A DNA stretch of 45,633 nucleotides. Origin: Alcanivorax sp. UBA4485. Its GTDB lineage: Bacteria; Pseudomonadota; Gammaproteobacteria; Pseudomonadales; Alcanivoracaceae. The translations under genes and the position numbers were made by a program. The DNA lies in the NCBI GenBank assembly GCA_002389055.1, contig DGNT01000181.1, positions 13,944 through 59,576 on the forward strand, in the 5' to 3' direction. Numbering within the stretch: the first letter of the stretch is position 1; each line of letters starts with the position of its first letter. Shown piece after piece: positions 23,989-32,615 of the stretch. The notes below the pieces were generated by a model that was not told where the DNA came from, did not search any database, and saw only the letters and a list, made by a program, of their open reading frames with translations.

Positions 23989-24936
23989 ATGAAGAATTTC
24001 GCACTCATCGGCGCCGCCGGCTACATCGCTCCTCGGCATATGAAAGCGATCAACGAAACCGGCAACCGCCTGTCCGTAGCGTATGACATCAACGACTCCG
24101 TCGGCATTATCGACTCGCTCTCACCCGGCAGCGAATTTTTCACTGAATTCGAACGCTTCCAGGAGCACGCCTGGCAACTGAAGCGGAACCCGGAAACCGC
24201 CCTGGATTACGTCGCCATCTGTTCACCGAACTACTTGCACCATCCGCATATCGCCGCCGGCCTGCGCCTGGGCTGTGATGTGATCTGTGAAAAGCCCCTG
24301 GTGCCCACGCCCGAGCTGCTGGATGAGCTCGCCAAAGTGGAGGCTGAAACCGGAAAGCGGGTATACAACATCCTTCAATTGCGCCACCACCAGGCAATTT
24401 TGGATCTAAAGCAGAAAGTCGATGCTCAAACCACCACCGAGAAGCACGAAGTCGAGCTCACCTACATCACGTCCCGCGGCAAGTGGTATATGGAGAGCTG
24501 GAAGGGCGACCCTAGAAAGTCCTTCGGCGTGGCGACCAATATCGGCGTCCACTTCTTTGACATGCTGCACTTTATCTTCGGAAAGCTAGAGAAAAACGTA
24601 TTGCACTATGCGGACAACTACAAAGCCGCAGGTTACATGGAGTACGAGAAGGCCAGAGTGCCGTGGTTTCTATCCATTGACGCAAATGATCTACCGGAAA
24701 GTGTAAAAGGTAAGCAGCCAACGTACCGCTCGATCACCATAGACGGCGACGAAATTGAATTTTCCAGTGGCTTCACCGCTCTGCATACGGTCAGCTACGA
24801 GGAGATATTAAAAGGCCAGGGCTACGGTATTGAAAGCGCTAGACACTGCATCGAGACAGTAAACACAATCCGGTCCTCAAGCATTGCCAGCGCTTCAGAA
24901 GGAGAAGCCCATCCATTTTGTTCTCGATTACTCTAG
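23989..24936 (+). CDS. wbpB: WbpB-like NAD-dependent 3-oxidase (Gfo/Idh/MocA family)
   Basis: 315-residue oxidoreductase. The N-terminal GAAGYIAPRHMKAI binds NAD, and EKPLVPTPELLDELAKVE carries the conserved EKP motif (about residue 100). NIGVHFFDMLHFIFG in the second domain is the substrate and dimer face. Length and motifs match WbpB/WlbA, which oxidises UDP-GlcNAcA at C3 to supply the keto group that WbpE aminates, with NADH recycled through 2-oxoglutarate. Base use becomes more AT-rich toward the 3' end, the left edge of the AT-rich cassette. No ribosome site stands out. Confidence 0.9.
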   Translation: MKNFALIGAAGYIAPRHMKAINETGNRLSVAYDINDSVGIIDSLSPGSEFFTEFERFQEHAWQLKRNPETALDYVAICSPNYLHHPHIAAGLRLGCDVICEKPLVPTPELLDELAKVEAETGKRVYNILQLRHHQAILDLKQKVDAQTTTEKHEVELTYITSRGKWYMESWKGDPRKSFGVATNIGVHFFDMLHFIFGKLEKNVLHYADNYKAAGYMEYEKARVPWFLSIDANDLPESVKGKQPTYRSITIDGDEIEFSSGFTALHTVSYEEILKGQGYGIESARHCIETVNTIRSSSIASASEGEAHPFCSRLL

Positions 24937-25152
24937 GGTGTGCATCCTGAGAATGATAATAGGTTACTGATATCGCGTTATTTGAGCAGATGGTAATCAG
25001 TACTATCGGGCGGCCGATTAGCTGAAAGGTGTGTAAAAGGTGGGGGATGTAGCGTTCTATTTCCGACTGGGAATTTAAGCATCAGATGGTTAATGGAGCC
25101 TCATCTCTAGATTGATGTCAGGGTGAGCGACCTCAAGACTCAGGAATAAGCG

Positions 25153-25206
25153 ATGCCTCGAAATAAGAAAATAAAACAATCTGTATCAAAAGAAAGCTAT
25201 ACCTAA
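25153..25206 (+). CDS. 17-codon lysine-rich ORF coupled to wzx
   Basis: ATG at 25153 after CAGGAATAAG opens a 17-residue reading frame (MPRNKKIKQSVSKESYT). Its TAA (25204-25206) directly abuts the ATG of the flippase at 25207. It may be a translated leader or coupling ORF, or chance in AT-rich DNA. The rest of the 270-base gap 24937-25206 shows no other gene, only AT-rich DNA with a weak ops-like GTAGCGT. Confidence 0.25.
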   Translation: MPRNKKIKQSVSKESYT

Positions 25207-26634
25207 ATGAAGAGATCTAAAATAATTGCATTCTCCCTGGGGCCAATAGGAACGACCATCTTTGGCCTTGTGACTTTGCCACTTATAGCTTGGATATTCA
25301 CGCCCGAAAATGTTGGGCGCCTTTCTCTATTACAAATAACAATTGCTCTGGCAGTCATATTTTTCGGCTTAGGCCTCGATCAGGCTTATGCTCGTGAGTT
25401 TCATGAAACGGAGAATAAATACAGCCTCTTTAAAGAGGCTGCCACATTCCCGTTGATGTTTTTTTTTATTAGCATGGCATTCCTATCTTATGCGTCTCCG
25501 GATGGGATTTCTCTGTTATTGTTTGATATTAAATCCAGAGAAATTGGCCTGTACGTCGTCGTTTGTATTGGGGCATCATTAGTAACAAGGTTTTTGTCTG
25601 TATATCTTCGTCTTCAAGAACGCGCCATTTCATATTCTTTGATTCAGATCTGTCCTAAACTAGTTTTTCTTCTGGTTGTTGGTGCTGGATTGGTGATAAG
25701 TGATGAAGCGGGGCTGAAGCTGCTCATTCTAGCCCAGTTATTCGCGTCGCTTGCATCGCTTTTTTTTGCGGTTATCATGTCTTGGGGTGCGCTCTTTAAT
25801 ATATTTACCGCCGAATTTAGGGCCTCAAAAGTTAGGCCGATGCTATCTTTTGGCGGGCCTCTTGTCGTTGCAGCTCTAGTCTCCTGGGGTTTCTTTTCAA
25901 TAGACCGATTTATGCTTAGAGGCATGTCAACATATGAGCAGCTGGCTGTATATGCTGTTAGCGCTGATTTGGCAAAAGGAATTACAATATTCTCAGCAAT
26001 ATTTTCTACTGTTTGGTGGCCTCAAGTGTACAAATGGGTGGCGGCCAGTGCCGAAATGTCTGTGATCGACCGTATTTCAGATCAGGTGTTGGCTGTAAGT
26101 ATTGTAATCTTGGGTTTATCTGGACTATGTTCTTGGATTGTTGCGGCGATACTTCCTTCAGCTTACGTACAAGTTCCTTATTTATTGCCTGGTTGTATAG
26201 CTGCGCCATTGTTCTACTTGCTTTCGGAAGTCAATGTTGTTGGTATAAACATATCGAGACGAACTGCTTACTCAGTCCTTTGTTCTATTATCGCTGTCTC
26301 TGTGAACGTGATCGGCAATTTCTTCCTGATTCCTAAGTTTGGAGCCGCCGGCGCAGCTAGTTCGACGGTGGCCGCTTTTCTTGCATTTTTAATAGTGCGG
26401 ACGGAAATTTCAAGGCTGCTGTGGCGGAAATTTAATAGGAGCCATATTTACTTTTGGTCTTTTGTTCTTGCATCAGTAGTCACATCTTATATTTTTCTTG
26501 GCGAGGCTTTCGGGCCTCACTTTATTGCTGCATGGGTCTTGCTGGTTCTTGCCTCATTATATTTATTTCGAAAAAGTTTTCTGCAAATATATCGCTTTGT
26601 AAAAAGCGGCAGCATGTATAGCATAAAGAGGTGA
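25207..26634 (+). CDS. wzx: Polysaccharide flippase Wzx (copy 2, AT-rich cassette)
   Basis: 475-residue membrane protein with about 12 or more hydrophobic segments. The N-terminus (GPIGTTIFGLVTLPLIAWIF) and GLGLDQAYAREFHE are typical of the oligosaccharide flippase family. GAAGAASSTVAAFLAFLIV near residue 380 is the conserved late segment. Its codon use is clearly AT-rich compared with the copy at 13492, so it was probably acquired with the neighbouring wzy and glycosyltransferases. It would flip the repeat unit built by the enzymes encoded at 28639-31914. Confidence 0.87.
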   Translation: MKRSKIIAFSLGPIGTTIFGLVTLPLIAWIFTPENVGRLSLLQITIALAVIFFGLGLDQAYAREFHETENKYSLFKEAATFPLMFFFISMAFLSYASPDGISLLLFDIKSREIGLYVVVCIGASLVTRFLSVYLRLQERAISYSLIQICPKLVFLLVVGAGLVISDEAGLKLLILAQLFASLASLFFAVIMSWGALFNIFTAEFRASKVRPMLSFGGPLVVAALVSWGFFSIDRFMLRGMSTYEQLAVYAVSADLAKGITIFSAIFSTVWWPQVYKWVAASAEMSVIDRISDQVLAVSIVILGLSGLCSWIVAAILPSAYVQVPYLLPGCIAAPLFYLLSEVNVVGINISRRTAYSVLCSIIAVSVNVIGNFFLIPKFGAAGAASSTVAAFLAFLIVRTEISRLLWRKFNRSHIYFWSFVLASVVTSYIFLGEAFGPHFIAAWVLLVLASLYLFRKSFLQIYRFVKSGSMYSIKR

Positions 26635-26699
26635 CGTTGTTGAGGCCGTTATCGATGATCCCTGCGCTTTTCCCTGCCGTTTTTTGAGCGAGGAGATGT

Positions 26700-27257
26700 A
26701 TGATATTAAAGAATATATTTGGTGCTCTGGCGCGTTTTCTTTATTACGTCTTGGGTTGGTTCCGTGCGTCATTTTACGGAGTTAAGCTGGGTAGAGGCGC
26801 CCACATAAGCCCTAAAGCAACGATTCGTGGCGTTGCCTTCTTGGGTCGCGTTGATGTGGCCGCCGGGGTTGTGATTGGATATGGATCATATATTAACTCA
26901 GGTCATGTGTCGTCTGGCTCTATAGGGAAATATTGCTCAATCGCATATAACGTTATTATAGGTCCAGCTGAACATAGGCTCGATCACTGGACGACGTCGC
27001 CCTTTGAGTCACTCTATTCCGGCGAACCCATAGGGGAGACAGATAGGTCAGTCCCACCTCCGGTTATAGAGGACGGGGTTTGGATTGGGGCTAACGCCGT
27101 AATTTTACGTGGCGTACATATAGCGGAGGGTGCCGTCATTGCTGCTGGGGCGGTAGTTAACCGAGATGTACCTAAAGGCGAAATATGGGGTGGAGTGCCA
27201 GCGCGTTTTATTGGTAAACGGCAGATCGTCAGGAAAATACGAGACGGCGATATTTAA
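26700..27257 (+). CDS. Hexapeptide-repeat O-acetyltransferase (CatB/XAT-like)
   Basis: 185-residue left-handed beta-helix acyltransferase. Hexapeptide repeats run from GRGAHISPKATIRGVAFLG to the end of GVVIGYGSYINSG. The segment GPAEHRLDHWTTSPF is the xenobiotic/streptogramin-acetyltransferase type active-site loop with its histidine, followed by EDGVWIGANAVILRGVHIAEG. In polysaccharide clusters this type usually O- or N-acetylates a repeat-unit sugar with acetyl-CoA. It ends immediately before the wzy ATG (27258). Confidence 0.85.
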   Translation: MILKNIFGALARFLYYVLGWFRASFYGVKLGRGAHISPKATIRGVAFLGRVDVAAGVVIGYGSYINSGHVSSGSIGKYCSIAYNVIIGPAEHRLDHWTTSPFESLYSGEPIGETDRSVPPPVIEDGVWIGANAVILRGVHIAEGAVIAAGAVVNRDVPKGEIWGGVPARFIGKRQIVRKIRDGDI

Positions 27258-28646
27258 ATGATGATGCTTTTTAGTTTGATAGCGTTCGTTTTACTATCGG
27301 GGTTTGCGTTAATTTATTGCGGTGGAGCTCGCAACTGTGCATCTGGTGCTCTAGTTAAGAAGCAAGCATTATCTATATTGCCAGTTATATTTATTCTTTC
27401 TAATCTTTTATACGTAGTTCCTGTCTCGATGCAGGTTGTTATTTATGACGACATCCATCAAGCGCGAAACCTCGACGTCCAAAGTTATATTGGTTATTTC
27501 CCTTTCGCATTATTGTTAAACATCGTATTTATTTTATCTTTCTCATTATTTTATAGAGCAACAATAGCAACCTTTCGGCTTCGTTTGTCGTTTTCGGCCG
27601 AAGTTCAGTCTCTGCCCAGACTGATATTCTGGTCAACATTACTCCTTTTTTCTGTTATCTGCGCATACATGGTAATGCAGCTCTCCGGGAAGGTAGGGGG
27701 GGTGGCTAATTTCATACTCCTGGGTTACAGCGTAACTGAACAATTCAATAGCGGGGGCATCGCTGTTGTTGGTCTTCCTTGGCTAGTAACCATTTCATTG
27801 CTCTATTTAACAGATGCCAAGGCTAATGGCTCACTATCTCGTCAAATAATCGGTGTTTGCTTCCTCGCATTGGTGATGGCGTCATTCGTGATAATGGGGC
27901 GCCGAGGTGCTCTGGTCGGTGTCGGTATAGCGCTCTTGACTATATATCATTTTCAGTATAAGGAGCTGAGTGTAAAATCGGTTATTATGTTGGTCTTTGT
28001 AGGTTTTGTCTCTATGAATGTCATCGGCTTAATAAGGGGGAGTTCGTATGACAACTTTTCCGGAGCCGTGAATTCGCTGAACAATCAAATTGATAACGTA
28101 GCAAGCGATGGCAATCTAGATATATTTTATACGCTCACAAAGGGTAATTTTGTCACTCCGTTTCAGAGCCTACCTAATATTATTGCTCAAGCTGGAGAGG
28201 ACATAGATTTTCAGTGGGGAGGCGCAGCCCTGAAGGGGGTCTCGTTACTTGTTCCGGAATCAATTTGGAGTGAAAGGCCGGAGCCGCTGTCAAATTGGTA
28301 TATGAGGAAGTTTGTGGATAGTTCAGCCGCTGATAACGAAGGTGTACAGTTCTATTTCTTGAGTGGTGCTTATCTTGATTTTGGAGTTTTTGGCCCACTG
28401 CTTTGGGGAAGCATCTACGGTATCGGCTTTGCGGCGATTGGAATATGGTTCGCGCGACGACTACATAGTCCCGTACATATTGCTTTGTTTGGTTTGTTCG
28501 TCGGAAACATGCTTAATTTCATCGCGGCAGAGTCAGTAGCCGGAATAATCGTTTTCGCGAAAAGCGCGGCAGCGCCTTGCATTTTGATCCTGCTATTAAC
28601 AGCCCTTGTGCGCGGTCGCTCAGGAAATGGTACTAAGTATGCCTGA
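27258..28646 (+). CDS. wzy: O-antigen/capsule repeat-unit polymerase Wzy
   Basis: 462-residue integral membrane protein with about 11 or more hydrophobic segments and a large central periplasmic loop (about 260-350), the layout of Wzy-type polymerases. Little sequence is conserved in this family, so the call rests on topology, on the place between an acetyltransferase and glycosyltransferases, and on segments such as IMGRRGALVGVGIALLTIYH and the late FYFLSGAYLDFGVFGPL. It joins flipped repeat units in the periplasm. It overlaps the next gene by 8 bases. AT-rich codons. Confidence 0.8.
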   Translation: MMMLFSLIAFVLLSGFALIYCGGARNCASGALVKKQALSILPVIFILSNLLYVVPVSMQVVIYDDIHQARNLDVQSYIGYFPFALLLNIVFILSFSLFYRATIATFRLRLSFSAEVQSLPRLIFWSTLLLFSVICAYMVMQLSGKVGGVANFILLGYSVTEQFNSGGIAVVGLPWLVTISLLYLTDAKANGSLSRQIIGVCFLALVMASFVIMGRRGALVGVGIALLTIYHFQYKELSVKSVIMLVFVGFVSMNVIGLIRGSSYDNFSGAVNSLNNQIDNVASDGNLDIFYTLTKGNFVTPFQSLPNIIAQAGEDIDFQWGGAALKGVSLLVPESIWSERPEPLSNWYMRKFVDSSAADNEGVQFYFLSGAYLDFGVFGPLLWGSIYGIGFAAIGIWFARRLHSPVHIALFGLFVGNMLNFIAAESVAGIIVFAKSAAAPCILILLLTALVRGRSGNGTKYA

Positions 28647-29832
28647 CATATACTACATCACAGCTTCTTACCCATACGGTGCTGGCGAATCTTTCCTTCA
28701 GCCAGAGATCGATGAATGGCTACGTCGTGGAAAGACCGTAAGTGTTATACCAACGTATGCTCGTGGTAAAATACGCCAAAATTTTTCAGGTGAATGCGAT
28801 CCTCGCGGACGGCGGTTATTTCGGTTGAGTTATCTATTTTACGGATTGCTATGGTTATTAATTAAGCCTATGGCGGTGATTGCCATCGTAAGTAAACTAA
28901 TGCACGCACCGGGGAAGCTGCCGAAGAACTTATTGATAATGTTCAAGGCGTTTTCGACGGCATGGTTTGTTAGGCGTAATCCTGCCGCCCACCTTCACGC
29001 TCATTGGGCTGGTGTTAGCTCTACTTTTGCTTTAATAGTTTCAAGGCTGACAGATATACCTTGGAGTTTGACCTGCCATCGCTGGGATATTTACGATAAC
29101 AACCTCATCGCTATAAAGTCACGTGACGCAGTTTTTACTAGGTTTATTTCTCAACGTGGAATGCTTGATGCGTTGAAGCTTGGCGTCGACAAGGATAAGG
29201 TTGTCGTAATACATATGGGTGTATCGCGTGAGCGCTCTACTATTCAAAAAACGTCCCCTTCAGCGACGCCTGCCATATTCTGCGCTGCTAACTTGCTCGA
29301 AGTTAAAGGCCATTGTTATTTGATACGCGCCCTTCGCTTACTGAGAGATGCAGGCATAACGGTAACATTACACCTTTTTGGGGATGGGCCGCTGCGAGAT
29401 AAGTTGGGTAAATATGCCCAAAATCAGGGTGTTGGCGATGCTGTTTTTTTTCTGGGACATCGGTCTCAGGAGGAACTCTTTGCTGCCTATCGAGCTGGCG
29501 CGGCCGATATTTTTGTCTTACCTAGTATCCACGTCGCTGATGGTGACCACGAAGGGGTGCCGGTCTCTCTAATTGAAGCAATGAGTTTTGGCATCCCAGT
29601 CATTTCTACTAAGACAGGTTCAATTGACGAACTCTTGCCGAGTCATCTTGGCCTTACCGTCCCGGATAAGAACCCAGAAATGCTCGCCGATGCTATAGCA
29701 AAATTGCTCAATGATGATAATCGATATAGTGAAGTCTCTCATACTGTGAGCAACCTGGTGTCCCAATATTGGACAGCTGAAATATGTATTGATTCATTAA
29801 GTAAGCTGATCTTTCCTGAATCTACAGGATGA
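28639..29832 (+). CDS. Glycosyltransferase family 4
   Basis: 397 residues from the ATG at 28639 (MPDIYYITASYPYGAGESFL), inside the wzy end; an upstream in-frame start is less likely. GT-B retaining enzyme: HAHWAGVSSTFALIVSRLT in the acceptor domain, LHLFGDGPLRDKLG and VFFLGHRSQEELFAAYRAG in the donor domain. The EX7E motif lies in HEGVPVSLIEAMSFGIPV (Glu about 305 and 313). It resembles WcaL-type transferases. AT-rich; part of the cassette. Confidence 0.87.
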   Translation: MPDIYYITASYPYGAGESFLQPEIDEWLRRGKTVSVIPTYARGKIRQNFSGECDPRGRRLFRLSYLFYGLLWLLIKPMAVIAIVSKLMHAPGKLPKNLLIMFKAFSTAWFVRRNPAAHLHAHWAGVSSTFALIVSRLTDIPWSLTCHRWDIYDNNLIAIKSRDAVFTRFISQRGMLDALKLGVDKDKVVVIHMGVSRERSTIQKTSPSATPAIFCAANLLEVKGHCYLIRALRLLRDAGITVTLHLFGDGPLRDKLGKYAQNQGVGDAVFFLGHRSQEELFAAYRAGAADIFVLPSIHVADGDHEGVPVSLIEAMSFGIPVISTKTGSIDELLPSHLGLTVPDKNPEMLADAIAKLLNDDNRYSEVSHTVSNLVSQYWTAEICIDSLSKLIFPESTG

Positions 29833-29873
29833 CGTCAGTTGTTTTCCGATTAGGTTTGTTTGCCGGAAATAGG

Positions 29874-29999
29874 ATGTTGTTCTTGCTCTCTATGCCGACA
29901 GTCGATCTGGCCTATTTTCCGATATGGGTTATTGTGATTTTCTGGCTTTTGGTTTGGCTGAGTAGTAGCCAATCTTGCAGTCCTGTGCGTTGTGGCTAG
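29874..29999 (+). CDS. Possible 41-residue single-pass membrane peptide
   Basis: A short frame in the 219-base gap between two glycosyltransferases. It has a hydrophobic run (FPIWVIVIFWLLVWL) and ends with two cysteines. There is only a poor ribosome site (AGG directly before the ATG). It could be a small membrane protein, the remains of a deleted membrane gene, or chance. Not recognised. Confidence 0.2.
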   Translation: MLFLLSMPTVDLAYFPIWVIVIFWLLVWLSSSQSCSPVRCG

Positions 30000-30051
30000 T
30001 ATTTTCTCTTTGTTTGCCTGTTAAGGCGCTTTAAGACTTAGGTGGTATCAA

Positions 30052-31287
30052 GTGGAACGCGACAAAAAGGTGGTTTGGATAATTAATCAATATGCGTCCT
30101 TGCCCACAACAGGTATAGGCGGCCGGCATAGACATTTGTCTAGAGAATTGGCTTGCATGGGCCACCGAGTCTCATTGATAGCAGCGCATTGGTCTCATCT
30201 TGACAACATTGATTGGTTTAAAGCGTCCGTTACTGATATCGACCACTTTGAGGGGTTTCGTTTTGTTAGGCTGCCAGTAGTAAAGTATCAAGGTGCGCGT
30301 GATAAGAGGAGAATCTTGAGTTGGTTCGTTTTTGCTTGGCGAATTTTGTCGCTTAATAAGTACCTTAATGAGAAGCCGGATACTATCATTTATTCTTCGC
30401 CTTCACTGATCGGATATTTGAGCGCCTTAAAACTAGCCAAACAGTTTGGTGCGACCTTGATCTTTGAGGTTCGCGACATCTGGCCGCTAACATTAGTGGA
30501 GTTAGGCGGGGTTTCATCAAAGCACCCGTTTATCTTGCTCATGCAATGGCTGGAGGATTTAGCTTATCGGAAATCAGATTTCGTGGTTTCCAATTTAGAA
30601 GGCGCGGTTGAACATATGCAAAATAGGGGATTGCAGCGTGATAAATTCCGATGGCTGCCGAACGGCTATTCGGAATTTGAATTTCATAAGATAGAGGATG
30701 TGCGCTGCGTTCCGGCGTCCTCAATAATGGATCAGCCTTTTTCGGTTACTTATACAGGTTCCCTTGGCGCTGCTAATTCATTAGATACCTTGGTTGAGGC
30801 GGCGTTATTGTTGAAACCTATTAAGAGGATCCACTTTAATATATTTGGCAAAGGCGATTTTTCGGAAGATTTGAGAAATAGAGTTGCAAAATTGTGCCTT
30901 GATAATGTTCATTTTTGGGGCGCAGTCCCGAAAGCGCAAATCCAACCCATTCTTCAAGCATCAGACGTATGCGTGATCTGTTGGAAAGATAGTGCGCTTT
31001 ATCGGTATGGCGTAGCCGCGAATAAGCTGTTTGACTACCTTTATTCTGGCAAACCGGTCATTAATGCATACTCCGGTGGGTACGACGTCGTTGAGCGGTA
31101 TAGAGCTGGAATTACGGTTAACGCCGAGAATCCAGAAGATTTAGCTGAAGCGATTTTGCGATTAAGTTCGACCTCGCAAGCTACAAGAGAAGAGATGGGT
31201 TTGCGAGGGAAGGAGATGGCTCGCAGAAATCATGAGTATTCCGAGATTGCCTCAAGGCTTGGCGACCTTTTCGATGGCGAAGTTTAA
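30052..31287 (+). CDS. Glycosyltransferase family 4, WbuB-like
   Basis: 411 residues from GTG 30052. The N-terminus (VVWIINQYASLPTTGIGGRH) and FEVRDIWPLTLVELGG are hallmarks of the WbuB-like GT4 branch, enzymes that add the second sugar of many O-antigen units. YTGSLGAANSLDTLVEAA and VHFWGAVPKAQIQPILQASD lie in the donor domain, followed by AANKLFDYLYSGKPVI with the donor-binding acidic region. It precedes the initiating transferase pglC by 24 bases. AT-rich. Confidence 0.88.
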   Translation: MERDKKVVWIINQYASLPTTGIGGRHRHLSRELACMGHRVSLIAAHWSHLDNIDWFKASVTDIDHFEGFRFVRLPVVKYQGARDKRRILSWFVFAWRILSLNKYLNEKPDTIIYSSPSLIGYLSALKLAKQFGATLIFEVRDIWPLTLVELGGVSSKHPFILLMQWLEDLAYRKSDFVVSNLEGAVEHMQNRGLQRDKFRWLPNGYSEFEFHKIEDVRCVPASSIMDQPFSVTYTGSLGAANSLDTLVEAALLLKPIKRIHFNIFGKGDFSEDLRNRVAKLCLDNVHFWGAVPKAQIQPILQASDVCVICWKDSALYRYGVAANKLFDYLYSGKPVINAYSGGYDVVERYRAGITVNAENPEDLAEAILRLSSTSQATREEMGLRGKEMARRNHEYSEIASRLGDLFDGEV

Positions 31288-31311
31288 CTCACTCATAAAG
31301 GTCATATATAG

Positions 31312-31914
31312 GTGATTAAAAGAGCGTTCGATTTCTTGGTGGCTTGTGTCGGGCTTTTGGTGCTTTCTGTTCCGTTCTTATTATTGTGTTTGTCCGTGCT
31401 TTTTTTTATAGGGCCCCCTATTTTTTTTAAGCAAATTCGACCTGGTATTAATGGCGCTCCATTCCAAATGATAAAATTCCGTAGTATGACTAATGAAATC
31501 GGTAGCGACGGTCAATTGCTGCCCGACCGGTTTCGGCTTGTTCCTTTTGGCCGTTTTTTGCGAGCCTCCAGTCTCGATGAGCTCCCGGAGCTCCTTAATG
31601 TGCTAAAAGGCGATATGAGCTTGGTCGGGCCTCGTCCGCTGCTGATGGATTACTTGCCGTTATACAGCGGGCGCCAAGCTCGTCGCCATGAAGTTCGCCC
31701 GGGCATTACAGGCTGGGCCCAGATCAACGGTCGCAATGCCCTATCCTGGGAAGAGAAGTTCGAGCTGGATGTCTGGTATGTCGACAACCAGTCCCTGTGG
31801 CTGGACATAAAGATTCTGTTCAAGACGGTGCTGCAGGTCCTTAAGCGCGACGGCATTTCCCACGGCGAGGACGCCACCATGCCGAAATTCAAGGGGTCGA
31901 ACCGTGACGATTAA
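31312..31914 (+). CDS. pglC: PglC-like phosphoglycosyl transferase (initiating enzyme), mosaic gene
   Basis: 200-residue monotopic phosphoglycosyl transferase, the length of Campylobacter PglC. It has one N-terminal re-entrant helix (about 10-32), KFRSMTNE, the catalytic Asp-Glu dyad in SSLDELPEL and GDMSLVGPRPLLMDYL, with RPGITGWAQINGRNALSWEEK. It transfers a phospho-sugar, probably diNAc-bacillosamine-type, to undecaprenyl phosphate. The first two thirds are AT-rich (runs of T at 31402 and 31420), while from about 31650 on codons are GC-rich like pglD and pglE. The gene therefore spans the right junction of the AT-rich cassette. The start is GTG after TATAGG. It overlaps pglD by 11 bases. 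Confidence 0.9.
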   Translation: MIKRAFDFLVACVGLLVLSVPFLLLCLSVLFFIGPPIFFKQIRPGINGAPFQMIKFRSMTNEIGSDGQLLPDRFRLVPFGRFLRASSLDELPELLNVLKGDMSLVGPRPLLMDYLPLYSGRQARRHEVRPGITGWAQINGRNALSWEEKFELDVWYVDNQSLWLDIKILFKTVLQVLKRDGISHGEDATMPKFKGSNRDD

Positions 31915-32521
31915 GTCCTTGGCGATATTGGGTGCCGGCGGGCACGGCAAAGTGATTGCGGACGCCGCGCTTCTTGGCGGTTGCCGGGACCTGGTATTCT
32001 TCGACGATGCCTGGCCGGACAAGCAAGACAACGGTAACTGGCTGGTGGTCGGTGATTGGTCCGCGCTACTTGAACGCCATCGTGACTACGAGGGTGTCAT
32101 CGTGGCTATCGGCGCGAACGACGTCCGTATGACGAAACAGACCGCCTTGCGCGAGGCGGGCGTGCCCCTGGCCACGGTGATTCACCCGCTGGCCGCCGTG
32201 AGCCCGTTCGCGGCCCTGGGTGCCGGCTCCGTGGCGTTTGCCGGGGCGGTGGTGAACCCGGACGCTCGTACCGGTGATGGTGTGATTATCAACAGCGGTG
32301 CGGTTGTTGAGCATGATTGCCGGCTGGGCGACTGGGTACACATCAGCCCCAGGGCCTGTCTGGGCGGCAACGTCACCGTGGAAGAGGGCGCCTGGGTGGG
32401 TATCGGCGCCGTGGTCAAACAGGGCGTCACGGTGGGCCGTGGCGCTATCGTCGGTGCCGGCGCGGCGGTGGTTTCCGATGTGCCCGCTGGTGCTACGGTT
32501 ATGGGTGTCCCCGCCCGATAA
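31904..32521 (+). CDS. pglD: PglD-like sugar N-acetyltransferase
   Basis: 205 residues with the NeuD/PglD layout. The N-terminal Rossmann-like sugar-nucleotide domain starts ILGAGGHGKVIADAAL, followed by a left-handed beta-helix with hexapeptide repeats. INSGAVVEHDCRLGDWVHIS contains the catalytic histidine. GAGAAVVSDVPAGATVMGVP ends the helix. It acetylates the 4-amino sugar made by PglE. Start GTG 31904, overlapping pglC. GC-rich. Confidence 0.9.
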   Translation: MTIKSLAILGAGGHGKVIADAALLGGCRDLVFFDDAWPDKQDNGNWLVVGDWSALLERHRDYEGVIVAIGANDVRMTKQTALREAGVPLATVIHPLAAVSPFAALGAGSVAFAGAVVNPDARTGDGVIINSGAVVEHDCRLGDWVHISPRACLGGNVTVEEGAWVGIGAVVKQGVTVGRGAIVGAGAAVVSDVPAGATVMGVPAR

Positions 32522-32579
32522 CAAAATCCCACACTACAGTTGTACAGGCCATCGCTTATGGTGATGGGTATATTAGCGC

Positions 32580-32595
32580 TGTGATGGGGATCACG
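32580..32595. promoter_or_regulatory. CRP-like site upstream of pglE
   Basis: TGTGA-TGGGGA-TCACG matches 9 of 10 consensus half-site bases. It lies 20 bases before the pglE ATG in a 94-base gap, closer to the start than activation sites usually are. It may be a repressor position or chance. Weaker than the site at 21716. Confidence 0.3.
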
Positions 32596-32615
32596 CGCAT
32601 TGAAGGAGCGCTGCA

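Noticed and set aside
25045..25056. Second ops-like element before wzx (GGATGTAGCGTT)
   Set aside because: Only 9 of 12 positions match ops, and the critical first GGCG part is wrong; probably chance.
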